A stretch of 64,000 nt of DNA from Perca fluviatilis. Its lineage: Eukaryota > Chordata > Actinopteri > Perciformes > Percidae. Positions 11,301 through 22,500 of this stretch are shown piece by piece (within the stretch, counting starts at the first letter, position 1; every line of letters starts with the position of its first letter). The notes beneath the pieces are model-generated. The model had not been told where the DNA came from. It saw only the letters and a list, made by a program, of their open reading frames with translations, and made no database searches. The translations under genes were made by a program, and so were the position numbers. Where the stretch lies: positions 30,938,215 to 31,002,214 of the forward strand of contig NC_053127.1 of NCBI RefSeq assembly GCF_010015445.1, in the 5' to 3' direction.

Positions 11301-14300
11301 ATTTATTGTGGTTTAAAAAAGAAATCACGATTATGTAAAAAAAACTGACAATTAGACACCTACTTAATAATTGTTACAGGCCTACATGTAACGTCGTTAT
11401 GTAATTTGCTTACAAAATAAAGGTAACTGTAATCTGTTACAGTTGGGAATCCGTTACTGGGAGAGAAAGAAAAGTGTAATTAAATTACAGGTGTACAGAT
11501 TACATTGGGGGTTACATCTGAATATTTTCTGTAAAAAGCTAGGCTATATGTTGAATAATATCAGTTTTGTTGCTTTGCATGTTTTTCACGTGCACAATGT
11601 CTTTTTTCGCCACATCCAGTCGCAGCACTTTGATGCTATTCTGATGCTTTCGATTGGTTCTCCTGTTTGAATTTGCAGCACCACAGCCATCATTAGAAAT
11701 TTAGAAAAGTAATTAAATTAGATAAATTACATTACTTTGATGAAGCACTTGAAATAGTTACACTACTATTACATTATACAAACAATTAAATAGGATAACT
11801 TGTAATCGGTAATCTATTACATTTCCAAAGTAACCTTCCCAACACTACCTGTCCGGTGTCACCTTTTTAATGTTTATAATCCTCCTGATGGGTCAATTCA
11901 TTTGTTTTATGTTCCTAAGTACATAGACTGAATGTGTGCGCGTATGAGTCTGCACTACAGTGTATTCCAATACAGTACATGAACCTACTGCTATCAGGCT
12001 CAGTGAGCATGAGAGGCAACAACACACTGAACTGTCATTTCACAGCTGGGAAAGCAAATGCCGTTCCACATGACTAGCTATAAACAACTGTACAGTGATG
12101 TTCAGAGCTGTGATTCCCTGCCCTCTGAAGGCAAACACACTCCTGCACACGCACAGTATACACATACACACAAATCACACACAAAAAACCCACCTGGTTT
12201 TCACCTCTCTGCAATGTACCTCAGCTGTGTGAAGGTCTTAAAATAAATCTCAGATGTGCCTATGCATATTTTTATGACTAAAAACATCAACACAGGCATT
12301 ATTCAGATATTACTATGTTTGCATGAAGTCCATACTTCATATAACATATATGTACAGTACATACCTATGATGATGGACAGAGATTTTATATACTTGGACA
12401 CAATCACTGACTGATCACCCGCAGCTATAAACAGATGATTGAATAAAGCTGAAATAGCATTGAAAACACTATTCAAAGACCACGCATTATCAGAAATATG
12501 GAGATGAATTCATTGGACATCAGAGTTTTTTTGTATTTCATCTGTTACATCTATTGGGAATTGTGTTGTAATGTGTTCTTAACATTGCAGAACATAGAAA
12601 CAGTAAAGTTCTGAAAAAGAGTTAAAGGTTGTCACAAAATATAAGCGGAAAATACAGCACCAAAAACAACCTGTGTTCTTTAAGCTTTTGTTTTATGAGT
12701 TTGTTGAAGAAAATGAACCTAATTTTGATTATTTTCAAAGGAATGAAATTTGATTGACTTGATTGCTATTTCAGCTTTATTCAATCATCTGTTTATAGCT
12801 GTGTCTACTAGACACAGACAGATACTTAATATATATACTTAAGATATAACTTAAATATTGAGAGTAGACACTGTCTACTCTCAGTATTTATATTGAAAGC
12901 AATATCCTGAAATTTGATTCTTAAATTTGTGATTTAAAGGCAGCTTAACCTGGATTTCCACCTGAGCAAGAGCTGATATGGCAGCCACTGCTACTCTGCT
13001 AAGCTAGCTAGCTAGTAGTTTAGCTAGGTTTTTTCTCCTTCATGATAGGATTAGTCATGTTAAATAACAAATACAATAACCAAGGTTTTGGTTTATCGAC
13101 ATTTTTCAATAACACAAAACAACTAGGGAAGTAAATGTACTTTTAGTTTTAGCAAAAGCTAGCCATAGCTCCTCAGCTAGCGTTCACTCGCTAACGTTAC
13201 AGCTCTCTTGCTTTAGACTAGTTGGCTGTTAATCTTAGTTGGTTTCACTCTATTTTTGAGTTACCATGAAGTTTTTAATGAAATTACACATTTCTATGGC
13301 ATAATACATTTTGATATTGTTAAAAGATGCTAAATCATTCTTTTGACCAAATGTGTAGTTACTGCATTTTGGAGGTGCAGTATTGTAGCCCATTGGTAAT
13401 GCTGATTCTCTCTTTAAAAAAGGTTTACGCTTAAACCCTGAATACATAAGTTGTGTTAAAAGTTCTTTTGCCATAAAGAATTTTGATAAACAAAATGTGT
13501 GGTAGTAGATATGCATGCTAAAGAACCACTGTACCTTTTAGGTTTCACTTTTAATAATTTCCCACAAATGTATTTTCAATAAATCGTGCTTTTCTATTTA
13601 AATGGTCTTTTATAATTCTACCACTTCCCGTGTATGTGTGTTTTTTACACACAGTGGCTGACAGTAGTCTCTCCTCTGCTCTAGCTGGCCCCAGAAAACA
13701 CCATGGTGTCCTTTAACCGAGCCCTGCAGCATGGAGCCAGCTCCCTGGAGGCAGACGTCACCATCAGGTTATTAACCACACATTAATAACATTTTTAATT
13801 CTGGGTTATTTATATTGAATGACTTGAGTGTGCTCTGAAGTTCCACATATAGATCCCATACCTGAGATATAGGTTGTATGGTAGAAAGTTAAACATTTCC
13901 GTTTAATGAGAGAGATGCAGCTACATATTGCCATGTGAGGTGATTATCAGCACATTTATGTTTTTTACTGAGTTTTGATGTCAGATTATAGGGCTGCACG
14001 ACATGAGACAATATTATTTTGACTGACATTGCAATTGCAACATCATTCATGATATCGGTGGGAATGATCATTTTTGCATCATTATTCCCATTTTCATTGA
14101 AAAATATTTAAATATATATATATTTTTTAAATAATTATAGTGTGATTTTTGCGAGGATCTGTTCCAAAAAAAAAATATCTATTTAGTCTGTAGGATAGGA
14201 TTTGTAGGCTGGTACGTCTCTGGAGCACCACAATACTTCATTCAAAATGGTTTGACACATTCTTTGACTTTAACAAATATTGCACCCCGACCTGCGATTT

Positions 14301-17300
14301 GGATATTGCACTAGTCCATATTGCAATATTGATAAAATTGCAATTAATTATGCAGCCCTATTAGATTATTATTATATTTCCTTTTACCAAAGTATATATA
14401 TATATATATATATTGAATCATAATTGAAATTCTAAAGTAGGCTACAAATTTTTCGACTATTTCGTCTCTCCCAGTGTGGACGGCGTTCCCTTCCTTATGC
14501 GAGACCGCACGTTGAGACGGACCACAGACGTCAGTAAGGTCTTCCCAGCCAGACAGTATGACGATGCCTCTTTCTTCAACTGGACAGAGATTCGCTCTCT
14601 AAACGCAGGCCAGTGGTTTTTGGAGGTACGGAAATCCACTTCACCTCAACTCACCCTGACTCGTTCACCCAGATTCAATCACAGCTATACAATGACCCCC
14701 CCCGCCCCCACATCATTCACCATCTTCTGTTACTACAACAAAAGTCCTTTAGGAATATAAAATCTTTCAGTTTCTGAGGGATTCCTGGAGAAGTATTGTG
14801 CAGGACAAAATTGTCCTCCAGTCAGGGACGGACTGGGGCTAAAAACCAGCCCTGGACTTTCTCCCAAATAGGCCCATCATCCGGCGATTCGCCCGTGCGC
14901 CACAGACACTAGCCAGGATGTCTTGATACTATGCCACAATACTGTAGCCTATCAGACAAGGTATTCACAGCAAGTAACATCTCAAAACCAATGATGAGAA
15001 TTGGGGTTGTGTTTATTAATGAAACCTCAGCCTTCAAATAAAACTAAAAATGTACAATGCCATTACATCTGCATTGAAAATAAAATACAAATAATGAAAT
15101 GTCACTGGCTACAGAAACCCCAAATTACACAAACTTGTAATTATAACACAGTACAGAGTATTACTGACAACACTTTCAGAGATAAAGTAGGCTACTTGCT
15201 GTACCTGAACATGGGGATTAGATATTCTGTAGGCCTATACCAAAACTACACTGAGAGTGTTAGTTACTATATACTATAACTATTCAAATATAAATGTATA
15301 TGTGTTGCTTTGTGTTAAAGTATTAGCATTGAATAACCTATTTAATATTTTCTCAATGTCATATTACACTTTTGATTCATATTAAGGCTGTGAAATGATG
15401 AAAATGACTAGGCCCTATCAATTCTGTCTGTGAAGCTTTCACAAACAACCACCAGGTCTTTGCCAGTTCCACAATAGTAAACACAAATATGAAAGACAAA
15501 GAAAAACTGCACTCTGATGAAAGACAGACAGAAAGTGCAAGCTAGGATTTTTTGGTTAAACTTTTGGTTACATTTGGTGAATCATTTAGCCCCCTTCCCT
15601 GTTTGTTAGCACGTTTAGAGTGGTACCAATGCATGCCTGATGTTTTCCCGTTTAATTTAATACCATAGTCTTCATCCTAGCAGCAAAACTGAGCTCACTA
15701 CAACCTCTCATATACAACCAAGTGAAATAAACCAAGTGAGATTATTTTCCAACGCGTTTAATGTTTCAAATTAACCTAACAGAAAATATTAAATACGTTA
15801 AGTTTGACAGCACTAAATGGCACGATCATTTTCATAATCATGATGCACACTCATGTTGAGCTGACTATATGCAATTCGCTAAGACAGGGATAAAGGCAGC
15901 CTATAAGTTTCCTGCTCCTGGAACTTACCAGTATTGCTGATGTGAAATTAACTCACGTCTAATGATGTAGGCTGACTCTTCTTCAGTTTTATTTTTACAC
16001 GTAGCATATAAATGATTGTATTTGCGCCCCCTGCTGTTGGCTGTTAATATCGCTTCAATAGACCTTTTTTTTTGTTGGTTGGCAGTCCGTCCCTGCCTCC
16101 ACTGGTGAAATTGTATTTAGAATATGATGCAAAAAAGTGCAGTAGAAATGAATTTGCTTCTCCAGTAATGACCACTGCAAACTTTTTAAAGTGGCCTATT
16201 ATTGCAGTGAAACAGTGCTGATTTTGAGGATGAAGGTGACCAAATCCTCAGAGGTCAATGTTTGTAAAGGAGATAAGTGTGCGCATGCTTTGATTTGTTT
16301 TTTTCAGTAGATAGTGCTGCACAGAAAAGTTTAAATCTAATATCTAAAAGGTAAAACAATGCACAAATTAGGTAAGCATATACTTCATTTAGAATATGCT
16401 ATACAGACCACTATCTCCTATACAGAAGGACATAGTGTATGTTACGTCTCTGTGTCTGCCTCTCTGCTGCCAGAGTGACCCCTACTGGACAGTAGAAACC
16501 CTGACAGCGAGGGACCGCAGCAGAATAGGCAACCAGACGGTCTGCAGTCTGGTGGAAATGCTGCGTCTGGCGGCCAGGGCCAACAGCTCGGCACTGCTCG
16601 ACATCCGCAAGCCTCCACCCGAGCACCCGCGCTACCGGAGTTGGTTCATGGACACGCTGTGGGCCGTGCAGAAAGCAGGGATTTCCCAGAAGAGGGTGAG
16701 GACTGTAGGTCTCCTCCATAATATTCCTTTAATTACTTAAATGTGCTGCTTGTAGTACTGTAACCCCAGTAAATCACGAGTACATAAACAATTGTCACTA
16801 AAGTTGACCTATAGGGGTGGGAAAAATATTCGACAATCAATTCTTTTCCCTAGAATCGATATTTTTTAAATGTATTGTTACTAACAATTAACCTTAAAAT
16901 GTTCTGTTTTATACGCTACCACTACATTATATAAGTTTCCAGCAAAACAGAGCGAAGGCAGAAAATCCTTTTTGTGTACTTCTTTACAAATTACATAAAT
17001 GTCAGACTGACTGACTGACATGTGATGTGCGTTCTTCTTAGAGAACAATTGCAAATCCATTTATCGTGAAAGAATCGAATCGGGACAAAAGCATATCGTC
17101 CCAGCCCTATTGTCCTACTTTGTTTGCTGTAATGATTGTATACCAAAGAAAACCAGATTCTGCAAGTAGCACATTTTGACCATAACAAGTGTCACATCTC
17201 TGGATACGAAGCACACACTGTATTCTGTCTGACCAGGTTCTGTCCATGTCACATGTGTTTGTGCCAGGTGACGTGGACCCCCGACACGGACAGGGGGAGG

Positions 17301-19559
17301 GTGCGAGGGCTTCAGCAGACGGCAAACGAGAAGCTGTCGGTGGAAGAGATCAGGCAGAGGGGAATAACAAGCCTGACCCTCCACTACAGCAAGGCCAGCC
17401 ACAAAGACATACAGTAAGAGCAAGCGTCTACTACTGCTAGGCAACACGGGAACGCCTTCTTTGTTTGTTGCTTCAAGCACGATCTGAAAAGAAGAACAAG
17501 TGGTGTCATTTTGACTTAATTCTCATGAAAATATTGTGGATATTTACTTTTTAGTAAATTATAATCTAACTTTACTACAACTAGACCCACATCAAGATGT
17601 TGGGTCTGGGAACTTACCATTGACAGGGCTCAATCCGAGGGGCAGGATAAACGGTTTGTCTTTCAAATTCCCCTCTGCACGCAATAGGATAGCGCTACAA
17701 CCAGGCAGAGCAACGAAGAAGGTAGCGGAGCTAGTTGATAGATTAAACTTTTGCCGCATCTGGTCGACAAAACTCCGAAAAAAATAAATAAAAAAATTCC
17801 TTTTTTAAGAATTTCACTGCCGTTCTTTGTTCTTTTCTCAAAGAAAAGCTGAACTCCAAGTATTCCACAGCCGCGGCCAAAGACCGCTGTTTGCCAGCAG
17901 CAGCAGCCATCTTCTTTGTTTTCAAGTAGCAGGGAATTCCCTGTCGCAACTCTGCCGTCATGTTAAGCCCGCCCACCGACTCTATGCACGATGTGATTGG
18001 CCTGACTAGAGTTTGGTTTTTCCAGCTCGCAAGCCAGCGGAGAGTTGCTTGATGACCCAAATTACATTTGCTGCCGCTAGGGTGCATCTAGATGTCTAGG
18101 CTACTATTTCTGGACTGACGTTAAATGTCGTCCATGTTCCCGTTCAAGTAATGTGTTTTCTTGGCTGCTGCCCATTGTCTTGGGCTGGAGCTGCCTGAGT
18201 GGATGTGGAAAAGGTAAGGAGGTAAACAAGTATGGGAACCATTTCAAGTCCAATCTCTTCCTAAGGAGAAGAGATGTGATATGAAAAGGAAGCTCCACTG
18301 ATTTAGACATTAAGGTCTGTTTGCAGGTGTTGGGGAGTACTATAGCATATGTGGGGTAAAAAAACTGTTATAAAGCCTTTAGTGTCTCCAGAGGGAGCTG
18401 GGGGAAAATCACATAAATGTCCTCAAGTGGTGTCACCTGGGTCAGCATCGCTTGGGTCTGAGGACTAAAAATGGAAAAGAATCCGGGGGTGTGGAGTAAG
18501 AAGGAAGTGAGTGTACCAGTCTCCATCTCTGCTTGAGGCTAGCAAGCATCAGCAAACGACCCCACAATTTCAAATAATAATTAAAGGTGCCGTAGGTAGG
18601 ATTGTGAAGATCCAGGATTTAGCCAAAAAAATGTGAACATCAAAAACTTCTCAGTCCCTCCCCCCTTTCTGCTAAAGCCCAAAACGGTCTCCTAAGCCCA
18701 CAAGGGAGAATGAATGCATGTGCATGAGCAGTGATTGAATCGCAGTTAGACACCCCGGGCCCTGATTGGTGCATCTGAACTGGGAGCGGTGGATTTTTGC
18801 AAATCACACTACAGGGTGTAGGTGGAGCCAGAGGAGCCGGATTTCTTTTTTATTATTACCTGCTTCATGTAGTTCTACTGGAGCATAGGGTCAGTTTCAG
18901 CAAATATGACAGAAAGTTAGTTTTATAAGTCTTACCTACTGCACCTTTAATTAATAATCACTTTTTTCCCAAGTGAGCCCCGTCTGCTTCAACCTAATGA
19001 CAAAAGTCAAAACTGACTGAAACTGTTTCAACTTTGGCAGAAAATTAAACCCCATTACTCATAGCGACAAGTTGAAAAAAACATTCTGGGCCTGTATTGC
19101 ATATATATATATTTATATATATATATATATATTAAAGTACATAACCAACATTCAAACAGTGTAATTCACTGTTATGATCCTTTAAAGACATTCGCCTTCA
19201 TCAGGGACACAGAGCGTTGTAGCATCTGTAGGGGAAATACTTTTCACAGTTCATTTCTGATGCACAAAACATTTTCAAGTGACAATATTTTCTGTGCTGT
19301 GAGGATCCGAGCAGTGAAAGGGAGAGGTTATTTTTTTTTTCTCTCAGTGTTGAAATGTATTTTTCCTTTCCCCAGGGAGTATCTGGCCAACAATGTGAGT
19401 GTGACTGTCTACCCAGTGAATGATCCCTGGCTCCTCTCCGTTCTGTGGTGTAGTGGGGTGCCTTCTGTGTCCTCTGATGCCCCCCAAGTCCTCCGAAAGG
19501 TGCCTTACCCCATCTGGCTCATGGTAAACAGCTCTCCTCTCTCTATCTCTCATCTGACT

Positions 19560-19596
<37 letters not shown>

Positions 19597-22500
19597 CAGA
19601 CAGGGTCACACAGCGAGACGAGAGGACAGCAGGAGAGAGGACAGAGACTGACGAGGGCCCAGCAAGACTCGGGGGCAAGGACGCAGAGAAATATTAGGGA
19701 GCGCAGCGGCAGACTGGAGCTCAGCATGGCGTTGGAGAACAACAGGACCCTGGGAAAGTGTCGGAGACAGGTTGAGACAAGGGCACGGATCCCGAACTGA
19801 AAAAGCAGCTGCCTCGCCGGCCTTCGCCTTAGTCAGGGCCTTGTGTTGGCGTCAGGACACACGCTTGTTAATGGGGACCTCCGGTGGCGTTGACTGGAAA
19901 CTACTTTTCTTTTCTTTTTTTCCTTCTCTTGCAGAGTCAGAACGCTTACAACTTCATCTGGATCACTTCAGACCTGGTCTCCCTCGCCGTAGTCATAGGG
20001 ATCTTCTGTTTTCAGAAGTAAGTACAGTTTGGACAGTCAACATGCTGAAAGTAACATAAAACTACTATACAGCACACAGCCTTCATGCATAAGCACCAAA
20101 AAAAACTTAGCAAACAGAAATGTATGGAATACTTATTTTGATTCATCTTTGCATTTTAGTTCATAACATACATAAAAACGTGTTTACTTTATGGTACTTC
20201 ATTTGTGACCAGAGGGTCGGGACCATAGACTGTAAAAAAAACTACTAGAGGTGTACTTTTTGAGGTATGTGTACATGGAGGGGGTGGGGTTTATGACCTA
20301 TACTGCAGCCAGCCACCAGGGGGCGGCCATGATGCTTTGGCTTCACTTATACAGTCTATGCATCAACCCCTGGTTGGGAATCCCAAAAGTGGTCACAAGA
20401 TGATTAAAGGAATAGGAAAGATGAAAACATATACAGCTACACATCAAGTTCTGTTTATTTGTTCTGTTTATTTATTCTGTTTATTTGGTCTCTTCAGGAC
20501 TGTGAAAATGATTCAAATAAAACAAAGATAAATTATTATGAATTGGTTGACTTATAGCCGAGACACACCAACCAGACGGCCGACCGTCGACAGAAAAGCC
20601 AGTCGAGATGATCAGTCGGGTCCCCGAGGTCCAAAAAAACTGCCTCGGAACACACTGAGGCGACACCGGCTTGAGAAACCTAATACGTCTCCATAGCAGC
20701 AGGCGGCGCTACTCTGTATTGTTGCCCAAGAAATAAAAACCAGCAGCTGATTGGACGAACGCGTCACATGGGTTTGTTTTCTCCGGAAATTCAAAGCCAG
20801 ACTGTCATGGCGGCTCGTTCAGAATACGATCTCATATTGTACTAAAATAGTTCACTGAAACATGTTTCTGAAAACATTTTAAGAGAGAAATAGGCCGTGC
20901 AGTTGCTGAATCTTCATTTCAGATCAACAAAGGTCAGTTTAAAAGATTTTCGTCCGATTTTGAGAGACTCTAGTCACGCTCATTCCGCTCGCCATTTCCG
21001 GGTGAGTCCCGACTGCACCGTCTCCGACTGAACATGTCAGGTCGGCCAAAATGAACGCCGACAGCCCCCCAGACGGACGACGGCACGGGACACACCGAAC
21101 AGACTCGAGTCACCGACCTCGCCATAGTGTCCAACGGCTGATTATCGGCCCCGTGTGTCCCGGCCTTTAGTCACAGTCGTTAGACCTGTGCAACCCGGTT
21201 GCAAGTACACATTGCTTTGTTTTTCGGGGTCACAAGGCCAAAAGGTTGGAAACCAGTGATTTAGTTCATGGATCCGTATAGGGTCAGTTCACCTGAATTA
21301 CAGAAAAATGAAACTCACTCACCTCTAGTGGTTCAGATTACACCCAACACCACATACTGTAATGCAATATTTATTCGTAATAAATTTCACACAGTATTGA
21401 AACATTACATTGACTTTCTACATCAGCGTGTCTTTCTAGAAACAATGTCCCTTTTATTCTAGTGAATTTACTGGACACACAGTCACCACCTTCATTCAGT
21501 GTTGAGTATCTCCAAACCTGGACAAATGTTTTTTTTGTTTTATTGTTTTTGGGTGAACTGACCTTTTTTTTTTTTTTTATTTATTTTTTTTTTTTTAATC
21601 TGGATGTCTCTCTATGCTTCTCTGTCAGTGACAGCCGTAGCCGGAGGCATTATGTTTTCGGGGGGGGGGTGGCCCGTCCCGTCCCATTCTCACGATCGCG
21701 ATATCTAGAGCTGTAACAATTCCAAATTTTGCCACAATTAATGGTCTCAGAAATAATTGCAATTAACAATATAATTGTCTCTTTCAGTCAAATTTAAAAA
21801 TATTTATTTCTAATTCTTCTTATTTATTACTGTTTCAACATATTCAAGTTTTGAATGAATCCCAGGATACATCTTTTGGTTTTATATCATATAATAATAA
21901 TAACACAAATAACACAACTAACACAAATGACTTATTATCATAATATCATTCTTTATAACTGTGTCTACCCTTATCATTTTTGTTGCTATGAACGTGTATA
22001 GGGTCAAGTGCAAACAACTAACAATTTAAATAATAATACAAATATACAGTCTGACCAATATTCACTTCACACACATATAACATTTTGGCATATCTAAACT
22101 AAATCCACAAGTACCAGTCATACGCCTTAATACCTTAGCTAATATCAGCAATTAATTGCGGTTAAACAGCGCGATTATGTAAAAGAAAAAATGGGCAATG
22201 AGAAAAAAAGGTCACTGTGGCCTCGCATAACATTTTTTGGTTCAGAACTCAAAAATGACGTTATTATGACAAAATACACTAAACATATTATATGAAATGG
22301 CTTCAAAGTATTCACTTCATATATGATATGAGTCTGGACGGACGTTGATGTAAACTGCGACTTGCCTTGTTGGTGGAGGAATACACCCGCGAGAAGGTAG
22401 TTCTAGTTTTCATACAAGTTAATAATTTAACATATTCATCTGCTCTAGTGAACACAGTCAGGCATTTATGACATTTATAACATACATTATAACATTTATT

